A DNA stretch of 32,296 nucleotides from Allosalinactinospora lopnorensis (GCF_000981225.1 NZ_LAJC01000073.1:1-32296); one strand, 5' to 3'; counted from the stretch's first letter, positions 7,566-15,863 are shown. Translations and numbers: made by a program. Notes: generated from the letters alone by a model not told the origin.

Positions 7566-8032
7566 GTCGCGTCCTCCTCGTACTCGCTGATCAGAGTGTG
7601 CACCCGTTCCGCGTCGTCCGCCGATCTCAGTTTCTCAAGCCGCCCCGGAGTCGCGAGCATCCGGGCGAGCCGGGACAGCGCCGCGGAGTGCCCGTCGTGG
7701 TCGGTGGCGGCCAGGCCGACGATCAGGTGCACGGGGTCGTTCCGGGAGTGCCCGAACGTCACTGGTGCGGCCAGGCCCGCCCATGACAAGCCGGTACACA
7801 GCACAGCGGGAGAGGGGCGGGCGTGCGCCAAGGCCAGCCCGGGCGCGATGACGATGTAGGGGCCGTACTCCTCCACGGCGTCCTGCATCTGCTCGATGTA
7901 GGCAGCGGTGCTGACCCCGGTGGCGACCAGCAGCTCACCGGCGGCCCGGATCGCCCCTCGCCAATCCGCCACCTGGAACCCGGTCGCGATCGCCTCGATC
8001 GGGAGCAGCTGACGCAGCGATGCTTCTCCCAT
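7562..8032 (-). CDS. PTS IIA component, fructose/ascorbate type
   Basis: A PTS EIIA-2 domain protein of 156 residues (fructose/mannitol/ascorbate type) that accepts phosphate from HPr on His70, seen in the motif APGLALAHARP. Other family features are the N-terminal DWRGAIRAAGELLVATG helix (about 24-40) and VHLIVGLAATDHDGHSAALSRLARML (about 100-125). ATG 8032 is chosen for its strong AGGAGG site 5 to 6 bases upstream; the frame continues further up without family similarity. It is the first gene of a two-gene minus-strand operon with IIB. A TTACAT-N16-TAACGT promoter-like sequence lies near 8110-8137. Confidence 0.85.
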   Translation of the reverse strand: MGEASLRQLLPIEAIATGFQVADWRGAIRAAGELLVATGVSTAAYIEQMQDAVEEYGPYIVIAPGLALAHARPSPAVLCTGLSWAGLAAPVTFGHSRNDPVHLIVGLAATDHDGHSAALSRLARMLATPGRLEKLRSADDAERVHTLISEYEEDAT

Positions 8033-8342
8033 GAGCCCTCCTGCCACACCACGGCGCCCTTTGCGAGGGACCGCGCCGGGTGCGCGGCACCTGCGGGGGC
8101 CACGGTCCAACGTTATGCGGTGACCGTCTGAATGTAACGTACGCCACTCTCCGGCGTCGTGTCCGGTTTTCTTCCCGCCTGTAACCGCTGACTCGCCACC
8201 TGTAGCCGCCGCCTCGGACGCGGCGGTGCCGCGATGATCGCGACTCTCCCAGCTCCGATTCCGGCCCGCCCGGGTCCCCGTCCGCCTTTACACGACGAGC
8301 CCGTTCAGCAGGCCCACCGAACTCCTCTGCGGCGGTTTCGGC
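8033..8342. other. Intergenic region upstream of PTS genes
   Basis: A 310-base gap between the PTS operon and the end of the next minus-strand gene. It holds the candidate PTS promoter at 8110-8140; in the rest (8141-8342) I see no convincing gene, RNA or repeat. Confidence 0.5.
8110..8140 (-). promoter_or_regulatory. Candidate promoter of PTS IIA-IIB operon
   Basis: On the minus strand TTACAT (8137-8132) and TAACGT (8115-8110) are spaced 16 bases apart, like weak -35 and -10 boxes. The same bases form an inverted repeat ACGTTA-N19-TAACGT, which could also bind a regulator. The leader to the ATG would be about 70 bases. Confidence 0.35.
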
Positions 8343-9029
8343 TCAGCGGCTCCGCCGGGCTATGTGGGACGCGGTGCGGTCGCGGTGCTCCAGCGCGTCG
8401 CTGGTCGTGCGGGACTGGGCGCGCATGAGGCGGCGGGCGTCGTCGGCCGCTGCCCGCGCGGTCTCGGGGCTGGCGGTCCGGCGCTCCCGCGGGCCCCCCT
8501 CGTCATCGGGCACACCGAGACCACCGGGGAGTCCCGCACGGCCGAGGATCCGCAGCTGCGCCGTCTCCTGGGACACCGACGGCCTGATGTCGCCGGTGGG
8601 CGTCTTCCAGTTCCGCATCCGGTGCTCCAGCCACTCGACGCCCTGGTAGCCCTCACCTCGTGGCCAGGGCTGGCCATCGGGGCGGTGGCTCAGGGCGTGC
8701 AGCAGGTCGGCGACCGACCACCCGGCGGCGAAGAACCGCGCGGCCTCGTCGCGCAGGTCGCCGAACTCCACACCCCGGAGCGAGGTGTCGCGGCGGCGGA
8801 TGAGCTCGCAGGCCCGATGCACGTCGCTGCGGGTGTGCACGGGCAGGCTGAGGGGGTCGGGCTCCGGGACGTGCAGCAGCTCCTCCTCGACCGTGACGAC
8901 GACGTCACCGCCGCGGTTCTCCCAGATACCCACCCGGTCGCGGGGCCACCCCTGGGACTCGATCAGCGCCGTGGCCAGCCTGCGCAGGTCGATCCCGCCG
9001 TCGTCACAGGAGATCCGGAACTCCGCCAT
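8343..9029 (-). CDS. Uncharacterised actinobacterial protein
   Basis: A protein of 228 residues that I do not recognise as a named family. The N-terminal half (MAEFRISCDDGGIDLRRLA ... GGDVVVTVEEELLHVPE) looks like a small alpha/beta domain. The middle carries FAAGWSVADLLHALSHRPDG followed by QPWPRGEGYQGVEWLEHRM, a motif seen in several unannotated actinomycete proteins often linked to plasmid or helicase-like genes, but no catalytic residues can be named. The last 80 residues are Arg/Ala/Glu-rich and probably disordered or helical. ATG 9029 is chosen for its GGGGAGGG site about 5 bases upstream. It is divergent from deoC, with no obvious functional tie. Confidence 0.6.
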   Translation of the reverse strand: MAEFRISCDDGGIDLRRLATALIESQGWPRDRVGIWENRGGDVVVTVEEELLHVPEPDPLSLPVHTRSDVHRACELIRRRDTSLRGVEFGDLRDEAARFFAAGWSVADLLHALSHRPDGQPWPRGEGYQGVEWLEHRMRNWKTPTGDIRPSVSQETAQLRILGRAGLPGGLGVPDDEGGPRERRTASPETARAAADDARRLMRAQSRTTSDALEHRDRTASHIARRSR

Positions 9030-9156
9030 GGGGCCCTCCCCGATTCCGCCTCGCCGATGCTCCACCCCAGCTTACGGCGGGGCACCACCATCGCCGGGCG
9101 GCGCGGCCGGGCGCGCGGCGCCCGGCATGGCCGGACAGACCCGCCCACACGCGCGT

Positions 9157-9162
9157 TAAGGT
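9157..9162 (+). promoter_or_regulatory. -10-like element upstream of deoC
   Basis: TAAGGT (TANNNT type) lies about 43 bases before the deoC ATG, leaving room for the GGAGG ribosome site at 9192-9196. No matching -35 is clear. Confidence 0.3.
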
Positions 9163-9205
9163 GGCCATTCGGCGATGCAGACCGACCCGACGGAGGATGG
9201 GCCCG

Positions 9206-10150
9206 ATGCCCGATACCGCAACGCCGCCCGGCCCGGCGGCGTCCAACGCGTCGCTCCGGGCGTACCTGCACGGGCTTCCGGGGGTGGACGAGGTCGGCGT
9301 GCGCGAGCGCGCGGCGGACCTCGCGACACGCTCGGTCAAGACCGCGGCGAAGGGCCGGGCGATCGACCTCGCGATCCGGATGGTCGACCTGACCACGCTC
9401 GAAGGCGCCGACAGCCCCGGCAAGGTGCGTGCGATGTCGGCCAAGGCGGCGCACCCCGACCCGGCCGATCCGACGGCGCCGCCGGTCGCGGCGGTCTGCG
9501 TCTACTCCGACATGGTCGCGGTGGCCGTGGAGGCCCTGAAGGGCACCGGGGTGCGCGTGGCCTCGGTCGCCACCGCGTTCCCCTCCGGGCGCGCCCCCAT
9601 GGAGGCGAAGCTCGCCGATACCCGCCGCGCGGTCGCCGACGGCGCCACCGAGATCGACATGGTCATCGACCGAGGCGCCTTCCTCGCCGGCGACTACCGG
9701 AAGGTGTTCGAGGAGATCACCGCTGTCAAGGAGGCCTGCGCGACGGCGCATTTGAAGGTGATCCTGGAGACCGGCGAGCTGGCCACCTGCGACAACGTGC
9801 GCCGCGCCTCCTGGCTGGCGATCCACGCGGGTGCCGATTTCATCAAGACCTCGACGGGCAAGGTGGCCCCGGCGGCCACCCCGCAGGCCACGCTGATCAT
9901 GCTGGAAGCGGTCCGCGACCACTACGCGGCGACGGGGCGCCGTGTCGGCGTCAAACCCGCCGGGGGCATCCGCACCACCAAGGACGCCATCAGGAAACTC
10001 GTCCTGGTCAACGAGGTCGCCGGGCCGGCGTGGCTGGACCCGGACCTCTTCCGACTGGGCGCCTCCAGCCTGCTCAACGACCTGCTGATGCAGCGCACCA
10101 AGCTGGCCACCGGCAGCTACCCGGGCCCCGACTACTACACGCTGGACTGA
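9206..10150 (+). CDS. deoC: Deoxyribose-phosphate aldolase
   Basis: Cleaves 2-deoxyribose-5-phosphate to glyceraldehyde-3-phosphate and acetaldehyde, the last step of deoxynucleoside breakdown; cytosolic TIM barrel, 314 residues. Seen: VAAVCVYSDMV, the strand around HLKVILETGEL, the Schiff-base lysine at about 214 in DFIKTSTGK, and the second conserved lysine at about 250 in GVKPAGGIRT. This is the longer actinobacterial/eukaryote-like class rather than the 220-260-residue short class. ATG 9206 is preferred because GGAGG lies about 10 bases upstream; ATG 9197 overlaps that site. The aldehyde dehydrogenase that could remove acetaldehyde starts 5 bp after the stop. Confidence 0.92.
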   Translation: MPDTATPPGPAASNASLRAYLHGLPGVDEVGVRERAADLATRSVKTAAKGRAIDLAIRMVDLTTLEGADSPGKVRAMSAKAAHPDPADPTAPPVAAVCVYSDMVAVAVEALKGTGVRVASVATAFPSGRAPMEAKLADTRRAVADGATEIDMVIDRGAFLAGDYRKVFEEITAVKEACATAHLKVILETGELATCDNVRRASWLAIHAGADFIKTSTGKVAPAATPQATLIMLEAVRDHYAATGRRVGVKPAGGIRTTKDAIRKLVLVNEVAGPAWLDPDLFRLGASSLLNDLLMQRTKLATGSYPGPDYYTLD

Positions 10151-10155
10151 AGAGA

Positions 10156-11595
10156 GTGCCTGAACAGATCTTCGAGTACGCGCCGGCGCCGGAGTCGCGC
10201 GCCGTCGTCTCCCTGCGCTCGTGCTACGAGCCCTATATCGACGGGGAGTTCGCGCCGGCGAAGAGCGGCGAGTACCTGACCACGGTCAACCCGGCCGACG
10301 AGGAGCCGCTCGCCGAGGTCGCGGTCTCCGGTGAGGCCGATGTCGACCGCGCGGTGGCGGCCGCGCGGCGCGCTTTCGACACGGTCTGGTCGGCGATGCC
10401 CGGTGCCGAGCGCGGCAAGTACCTCTTCCGGATCGCCCGGATCCTGCAGGAGCGCTCCCGGGAACTGGCCGTGCTGGAGACGCTGGACAACGGCAAACCC
10501 GTCAAGGAGACCCGCGACAGCGACCTGCCGCTGGCCGCTGCGCATTTCTTCTACCACGCGGGCTGGGCCGACAAGCTCCCGTACGCCGGGCTCGGCCCCG
10601 AGCCGCGCCCGCTGGGGGTGGCCGCTCAGGTCATCCCGTGGAACTTCCCGCTGCTGATGCTGGCCTGGAAGATCGCTCCGGCGCTGGCGACCGGCAACAC
10701 GGTGGTTCTGAAACCGGCCGAGACCACTCCTTTGTCCGCGATGCTCTTCGCGGAGATCTGCCAGGAGGCGGAACTGCCGCGCGGGGTCGTCAACATCGTC
10801 CCCGGGGCCGGGGAGACCGGGCGCGCCCTGGTGGGCCACCCGGGCGCCGACAAGGTGGCCTTCACCGGCTCCACCGAGGTCGGCCGGGAGATCGCCCGCG
10901 CCGTGGCCGGTACCGGCAAGCGCCTCACCCTGGAACTCGGCGGGAAGGGCGCCAACATCGTCTACGATGACGCCGCCCTGGACCAGGCGGTGGAGGGCAT
11001 CGTCACGGGCATCTTCTTCAACCAGGGGCACGTGTGCTGCGCCGGTTCGCGGCTGCTGGTGCAGGAGTCCATCGCCGAGGAGCTGCTGCCCCGGCTGAAG
11101 GCGCGGATAGAGCGGCTGCGGCTGGGCGACCCGCTGGACAAGAACACCGACATCGGCGCGATCAACTCCGCCGCCCAGCTCGGCCGGATCCGCGATCTGG
11201 CGGGCACCGGTACCGAGGAGGGGGCCACGGCCTGGTCCCCGGCGTGCGAGCTGCCCGAGCGCGGCTACTGGTTCCCGCCGACGGTGTTCACCGGGGTGAG
11301 CCAGGCGCACCGCATCGCGCGCGAGGAGATCTTCGGTCCGGTCCTGTCGGTGCTGACCTTCCGCACCCCCGACGAGGCCGTGACCAAGGCCAACAACACC
11401 CCCTACGGCCTGTCGGCGGGGGTGTGGACCGAGAAGGGCTCCCGGATGCTGTGGACCGCCGAGCGGCTGCGGGCCGGTGTGGTGTGGTCCAACACGTTCA
11501 ACAAGCTCGACCCGGCCAGCCCTTTCGGCGGGTACAAGGAGTCCGGCTACGGCCGGGAAGGCGGACGGCACGGACTGGAGGCCTATCTTGGCTGA
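10156..11595 (+). CDS. NAD(P)-dependent aldehyde dehydrogenase
   Basis: A complete ALDH-superfamily enzyme of 479 residues, expected to oxidise an aldehyde to the acid. Beside deoC, acetaldehyde from deoxyribose-5-phosphate is the likely substrate (inference). All catalytic residues are visible: Asn163 in PWNFP, Lys186 in LKPAE, Glu260 in LELGGKGAN and nucleophile Cys294 in GHVCCAGS, with EEIFGPVLSV and PFGGYKESGYGREGG near the end. Start GTG 10156 follows an AAGAGA-like site and lies 5 bp after deoC. The stop overlaps the TTG start of the next gene by 8 bases, so the two proteins are probably made together, possibly as subunits of one enzyme. Confidence 0.9.
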   Translation: MPEQIFEYAPAPESRAVVSLRSCYEPYIDGEFAPAKSGEYLTTVNPADEEPLAEVAVSGEADVDRAVAAARRAFDTVWSAMPGAERGKYLFRIARILQERSRELAVLETLDNGKPVKETRDSDLPLAAAHFFYHAGWADKLPYAGLGPEPRPLGVAAQVIPWNFPLLMLAWKIAPALATGNTVVLKPAETTPLSAMLFAEICQEAELPRGVVNIVPGAGETGRALVGHPGADKVAFTGSTEVGREIARAVAGTGKRLTLELGGKGANIVYDDAALDQAVEGIVTGIFFNQGHVCCAGSRLLVQESIAEELLPRLKARIERLRLGDPLDKNTDIGAINSAAQLGRIRDLAGTGTEEGATAWSPACELPERGYWFPPTVFTGVSQAHRIAREEIFGPVLSVLTFRTPDEAVTKANNTPYGLSAGVWTEKGSRMLWTAERLRAGVVWSNTFNKLDPASPFGGYKESGYGREGGRHGLEAYLG

Positions 11596-12511
11596 GTCGG
11601 GCAAGCGGGCGAAGGGCGCGCGCGGCTCCGCCGCGGAGCGTTCCGAGGACGCGGCCGGGCGGCTGGCGGTGCGCAAGACCTACAAGCTCTATCTCGGCGG
11701 GGCGTTCCCGCGTTCGGAATCCGGCAGGTCCTATCCCGTGACCTCAGCGAAGGGCGATCATCTCGCCAATGCGGCGGCCGCTTCCCGCAAGGACGCACGC
11801 GACGCGGTGGTGGCCGCTCGCGCGGCGTTCGGTGGGTGGTCCTCCCGGACCGGCTACAACCGGGGCCAGATCCTCTACCGGGTCGCGGAGATGATGGAGG
11901 GGCGCCGCGCGCAGTTCACCGCGGAGATCGCGGCGGCCGACGGCATTAGCCGGACCCGGGCCGAGTCGATGGTGTCGGCCGCCATCGACCGCTGGGTCTA
12001 CTACGCCGGCTGGACCGACAAGTTCATCCAGGTCATCGGGGCTACCAACCCGGTCTCCGGGCCCTATTTCAATTCGAGCTCGCCCGAGCCCACGGGGGTC
12101 GTGGCGGTCATCGCCCCGCCCGAGGCCCCACTGCTGGGCCTGGTGTCGGTGCTCGCCCCGGTGATCGCGACCGGGAACACCGCGGTCGTCGTGGCGAGTG
12201 AGCGTGCCCCGCTCCCCGCGGTCACCCTCGCCGAGGTCCTGGCCACCTCCGACCTTCCCGGCGGTGTGGTCAACATCCTCACCGGGCGGCTGCACGAGCT
12301 CGCCCCCCACCTGGCCGCGCACGCCGATGTCAACGCCCTCGACCTCACCGGGGCGGGCGAGCTCGCGGCCGGGCTGGAGGAGGACGCGGCGCAGACCCTG
12401 AAACGGGTGCTGCGTCCCAGCGGGGACATCGACTGGGCGGCCGACCCGGGCATCTCCTGGATGACCCCGTTCCTGGAAGTGAAGACGGTCTGGCACCCGA
12501 TCGGCGTGTAG
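11588..12511 (+). CDS. Truncated, catalytically dead aldehyde dehydrogenase-like protein
   Basis: An ALDH-fold protein of 307 residues, against about 480 in the full family. The NAD-binding half is recognisable (KTYKLYLGGAFPRSESGRSY, then GVVAVIAPPEAPLLG, IATGNTAVVVASERAP, LPGGVVNILTG), but the catalytic Asn motif PWNFP has become PPEAP, the KPAE lysine is missing, and the whole Cys-bearing catalytic domain is absent. After about residue 270 the sequence jumps to a short tail (ISWMTPFLEVKTVWHPIGV). Start TTG 11588 overlaps the preceding gene by 8 bases and gives a natural N-terminus; no ATG lies near. There is no stop or frameshift, so it looks like a maintained pseudoenzyme. A structural or regulatory role is inference. 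Confidence 0.82.
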   Translation: MAESGKRAKGARGSAAERSEDAAGRLAVRKTYKLYLGGAFPRSESGRSYPVTSAKGDHLANAAAASRKDARDAVVAARAAFGGWSSRTGYNRGQILYRVAEMMEGRRAQFTAEIAAADGISRTRAESMVSAAIDRWVYYAGWTDKFIQVIGATNPVSGPYFNSSSPEPTGVVAVIAPPEAPLLGLVSVLAPVIATGNTAVVVASERAPLPAVTLAEVLATSDLPGGVVNILTGRLHELAPHLAAHADVNALDLTGAGELAAGLEEDAAQTLKRVLRPSGDIDWAADPGISWMTPFLEVKTVWHPIGV

Positions 12512-12550
12512 GGCGTCAGCGGTGGGTACGTGGCCTCGCGGGAGATGCCC

Positions 12551-12581
12551 GGTACTCCTTCCCGCCGCGTGAGCGGGTACC
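12551..12581 (+). terminator. Possible terminator after the aldehyde dehydrogenase pair
   Basis: CCCGC (12561-12565) pairs with GCGGG (12573-12577), and outer GGTAC (12551-12555) pairs with GTACC (12577-12581), sharing one base with the inner arm, giving an interrupted stem about 40 bases after the stop. There is no T-run. Confidence 0.3.
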
Positions 12582-12639
12582 GACCGTCGCCGGTCGTGGC
12601 GGCCGTCGGCCGCGCCCTGCAGGAAAGGCGGCAGCGCAG

Positions 12640-13182
12640 ATGAGGCAGCACGGAGCCGCCGGGAGGACGGTGGCCGCGGCGGCCGGGGTGGAGCTGGTCC
12701 GGCTCGACGAGGAGGCGCCCGGTGTCCCGGCCCTGCGCGAGGCCGTCGTGCGGCACCGGCTTCTTCCCGGGCAGCAGCGCTTCGCGGGCCGGGCCGCCCA
12801 CACGCTGCCCAGGGCCGACGCCGACCCCAACCGCACACCGTTCGCGGTGGTGCTCCGCGGCCAGGCCGTGGGCTTCGGTGTCATCGACCGGACGGCGGGA
12901 GTCGGCGAGTTCACCGACACCCCGCAGTACGCGGTCCTGCTCCGCTCCTTCTACATCGACCTCGAATGGCAGGGGCACGGCGTCGGACGGGCGGTCTGCG
13001 CCGCACTCGGCCCGTTCGTGCGCGCCGTCGCCCCCGGGACCGGCGAAATCCTGCTCACGGTGAACGAGGCCAACACCGCCGCCATCCGCGCCTACCTCGC
13101 GGGAGGCTTCCGCGACACCGGCCGCCGCTACCTTGGAGGTGACGCCGGTCCGCAGCTCGTCCTGCGCCGGGCGGTCGACTGA
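12640..13182 (+). CDS. GNAT-family N-acetyltransferase
   Basis: An acetyl-CoA-dependent acyltransferase of 180 residues; substrate unknown. Seen: the GNAT core from about residue 65 (FAVVLRGQAVGFGVIDR), LLRSFYIDLEWQGHGVGRAVCAAL (about 103-126) with the acetyl-CoA-binding QGHGVGRA loop, and the C-terminal NEANTAAIRAYLAGGFRDTG typical of the fold. The first 20 residues are Ala-rich and may not be translated; ATG 12640 has a poor AGGAAAGG site 13 bases upstream, and an internal GTG is an alternative. It lies between the deoC block and the nucleoside phosphorylase without coupling to either, so its role in nucleoside use is not supported. Confidence 0.8.
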   Translation: MRQHGAAGRTVAAAAGVELVRLDEEAPGVPALREAVVRHRLLPGQQRFAGRAAHTLPRADADPNRTPFAVVLRGQAVGFGVIDRTAGVGEFTDTPQYAVLLRSFYIDLEWQGHGVGRAVCAALGPFVRAVAPGTGEILLTVNEANTAAIRAYLAGGFRDTGRRYLGGDAGPQLVLRRAVD

Positions 13183-13195
13183 AGCGGGGGCGGGG

Positions 13196-13221
13196 CCGGG
13201 TTACGGTTGGATCCGTACCGG
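13196..13221. repeat. Imperfect palindrome between GNAT and nucleoside phosphorylase genes
   Basis: CCGGGTTACGG (13196-13206) and CCGTACCGG (13213-13221) form an inverted repeat with one bulge. It could be a terminator of the GNAT gene or an operator for the next gene; the sequence does not decide. Confidence 0.3.
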
Positions 13222-13322
13222 CTGAGCGCGGTTCGGCGGTGCCCCGATGGACACGGGGACACGGCCACTTCGCGGGCCGGTCGGCTCCCGCCGGATGCCG
13301 AGGATCACGAGGAGAGGCGCCA

Positions 13323-14120
13323 GTGACCACCGAAGCCCTGCAGACCGCCCAGCGGGCGGCCGACGAACTGCGTTCCCACACCGGAGTGGACTCCTACAAG
13401 GCCGCTTTCGTCATGGGGTCGGGATGGGCGCCGGGCGCCGACGCGCTCGGGGAAGAGGGCACGGAGGTCCCGATGAGCGCGCTTCCCGGGTTCCGGCCGC
13501 CCGCCGTCACCGGGCACCCGGGCAGGATCCGCTCCGTACGCAGCGGGGACCGCGACATGCTCGTCCTCCTCGGCCGCACCCACCTCTACGAGGGCCACGG
13601 CCCTGCGGCCGTCGTCCACGGGGTGCGCACCGCCATTGCCGCCGGGGCGTCCACGGTCGTCCTCACCAACGCGGCCGGATCGCTGGACCGCGAGCTCACG
13701 GTCGGCAGCCCGGTACTCATCGCCGACCACATCAACCTCACTGGGGCCTCCCCTCTGGACGGCGCCAATTTCGTCGATTTGAGCGAGACCTACAGCGCCT
13801 CGCTGCGCGCGGTCGCCCGCGAGGCGAACGCGGAACTCCGCGAGGGCGTCTACGCCGCCATGCGGGGCCCGCAGTTCGAGACCCCGGCCGAGATCCGGAT
13901 GCTCCGGGCCATGGGCGCCGATCTCGTGGGCATGTCCACGGCACTGGAAGCCGTCGCCGCGCGGGAGCAGGGCGCGTCAGTGCTGGGAATATCACTGGTC
14001 ACCAATGTCGCCGCGGGGTTGTCCGACCACCCGCTCGACCACCACGAGGTCCTGGAGACCGGTCGCGACGCCGCCGCCGACGCCGGAGGGCTGCTCGCGG
14101 CCATCGCGGCGAAAGTATGA
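13323..14120 (+). CDS. Purine-nucleoside phosphorylase
   Basis: Trimeric-type (PNP class I) phosphorylase of 265 residues that splits guanosine, inosine and their deoxy forms with phosphate into base and (deoxy)ribose-1-phosphate. Seen: the phosphate loop AAFVMGSGW (about 27-35), the HPGRI region, GRTHLYEGHG with the catalytic His (about 83-92), LTNAAGSL, YAAMRGPQFETPAEI (about 178-192), and VGMSTALEAVAAREQG followed by VTNVAAG. Start GTG 13323 has a GAGGAGAGG site 6 bases upstream. The sugar phosphate made here is the natural substrate for the mutase encoded 49 bp downstream. Confidence 0.92.
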   Translation: MTTEALQTAQRAADELRSHTGVDSYKAAFVMGSGWAPGADALGEEGTEVPMSALPGFRPPAVTGHPGRIRSVRSGDRDMLVLLGRTHLYEGHGPAAVVHGVRTAIAAGASTVVLTNAAGSLDRELTVGSPVLIADHINLTGASPLDGANFVDLSETYSASLRAVAREANAELREGVYAAMRGPQFETPAEIRMLRAMGADLVGMSTALEAVAAREQGASVLGISLVTNVAAGLSDHPLDHHEVLETGRDAAADAGGLLAAIAAKV

Positions 14121-14169
14121 CCTCGCGCAGGGCCAGACAGAGACCGGCACCGTTGCGAAGGGGAGCTCT

Positions 14170-15831
14170 ATGGGTGAGAGTTATCGCGAACAGGCGTGGG
14201 CGTGGCTGGAACAGGACCCTGATCCAAAGACCAGAGAGGAGCTGAGCGGCCTCTTGGAGGCCGGCGCCGACGCCGCCCTGGCCGACCGGTTCGGCGCCCG
14301 GTTGGAGTTCGGCACGGCCGGACTGCGCGGCGCCTTGGGGGCCGGGCCGAACCGGATGAACCGGGTGACCGTCATGCGGGCCGCCGCCGGGGTGGCGCGC
14401 TGGCTGGGGCCCGGAGGAACCGTGGTCATCGGCTTCGACGCCCGGCACCGTTCCGCGGACTTCGCCCGCGATACCGCCGCGGTGCTCTCGGGCGCCGGGT
14501 GCACAGCCCTGATGCTGCCGCGCCCGCTGCCGACCCCGGTGCTCGCGCACGCCGTCCGCGCGCGGGGCGCCGACGCCGGCATCATGGTGACGGCCAGCCA
14601 CAACCCGCCCGAGGACAACGGGTACAAGGTCGTGGTCGGCGGGTCGGGGCCGGATGCCGGCAGCCAGATCGTGCCGCCGGTGGACTCCGAGATCTCCGCG
14701 GCGATCGACGCCATCGGGCCGGTGACCGGGCTGGAGCTCGGCGAGGACTGGACCGTGCTCGGCGAGGACGTGGTCGAGGACTACCTCGACGCCATCACCC
14801 GGCTCCCGCTGGGAGTCGACCGCGACATCCACATCACCTACACGCCCATGCACGGCGTCGGCGCGCAGACGCTGCGTACGGCGTTCTCCTGGGCTGGCTT
14901 CCCCGCTCCCCGGCTGGTGCTCGAACAGGCCGCCCCCGATCCCAGCTTCCCGACGGTGTCCTTTCCCAACCCCGAGGAGCCGGGCGCGATGGACCTCGCG
15001 CTGGCGACCAGCCGCCGGCACGGCAGCGAGCTGATCCTGGCCAACGACCCCGACGCCGACCGGCTCGCGGTGGCCCTGCCCGGGCACGGGCTGCTGACCG
15101 GCGACGAGGTCGGAGGGCTGCTCGCGGAGTACGTCCTGCGCAACACCTCCGGTGCGGACCGCGTGGTGGCGACGACGATCGTGTCCGCGAGTCTGCTGCC
15201 CAAGATCGCCGCCGACTACGGGGTCGGCTGCGCCGAGACGTTGACGGGGTTCAAATGGCTGGCGCGCGCGGGCGGCCCCGGTCGGCGCAACGTCTTCTGC
15301 TACGAGGAGGCGCTCGGCTACTGCCTTGGCGGTGACGCCGGGCGGCCGGTCGCCGACAAGGACGGCATCAGCGCGGCGCTGGTCGTGACCGCCATGGCTG
15401 CGGAGGCCAAGCGCGAGGGGCGCACCCTGCTCGACCTTCTCGACGACCAGGCGCGGCGCTACGGGCTGCACCTCACCACGCAGCGCGCACTCCGCGTCGA
15501 CGACGTGGCCCTGCTGAGACGGGCGATGCGCCGGCTGCGCGCCGAGCCGCCCGACCACCTGGGGGAGTGGTCCATCGAGCAGACCGAGGACTTCCTGGAG
15601 GGCGGAGACGGCCTTCCGGGGACCGACGCGGTGCGCTACCGCCTCGCCGGCCCGACCGAGGGCCGGGTCACGCTGCGGCCATCGGGGACGGAGCCGAAGC
15701 TCAAGGCCTACATCGAGGTCGTGCTGCCGGTGCATCCCGACACCGCCGACCTGGCGCCCCTGCGCGCCCGCGCCGGCGAGCACCTCGCGGCGCTGAAGGA
15801 GGCCGTGGCCGGGCTCTTCCCGAAGGCATAA
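14170..15831 (+). CDS. PGM2/PMM-like phosphosugar mutase, probable phosphopentomutase
   Basis: An alpha-D-phosphohexomutase-superfamily enzyme of 553 residues. Seen: EFGTAGLRG (about 46-54) of the PGM2 branch, the phosphoserine Ser143 in TASHNPPEDNGYKV, the metal site DPDADR (293-298), the sugar-specificity region EEALGYCLGG, and the phosphate-binding RPSGTEPKLKAY near the C-terminus. Such genes are often labelled phosphomannomutase. Here, 49 bp behind purine nucleoside phosphorylase and with deoC and deoA nearby and no deoB seen, conversion of (deoxy)ribose-1-phosphate to the 5-phosphate, as human PGM2 does, is the better inference. ATG 14170 has an AAGGGGAG site about 5 to 6 bases upstream. 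It converges with the Lrp gene. Confidence 0.88.
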   Translation: MGESYREQAWAWLEQDPDPKTREELSGLLEAGADAALADRFGARLEFGTAGLRGALGAGPNRMNRVTVMRAAAGVARWLGPGGTVVIGFDARHRSADFARDTAAVLSGAGCTALMLPRPLPTPVLAHAVRARGADAGIMVTASHNPPEDNGYKVVVGGSGPDAGSQIVPPVDSEISAAIDAIGPVTGLELGEDWTVLGEDVVEDYLDAITRLPLGVDRDIHITYTPMHGVGAQTLRTAFSWAGFPAPRLVLEQAAPDPSFPTVSFPNPEEPGAMDLALATSRRHGSELILANDPDADRLAVALPGHGLLTGDEVGGLLAEYVLRNTSGADRVVATTIVSASLLPKIAADYGVGCAETLTGFKWLARAGGPGRRNVFCYEEALGYCLGGDAGRPVADKDGISAALVVTAMAAEAKREGRTLLDLLDDQARRYGLHLTTQRALRVDDVALLRRAMRRLRAEPPDHLGEWSIEQTEDFLEGGDGLPGTDAVRYRLAGPTEGRVTLRPSGTEPKLKAYIEVVLPVHPDTADLAPLRARAGEHLAALKEAVAGLFPKA

Positions 15832-15863
15832 GGAAAGCCCGCGGGAAGTACCCGGCGGATCGC

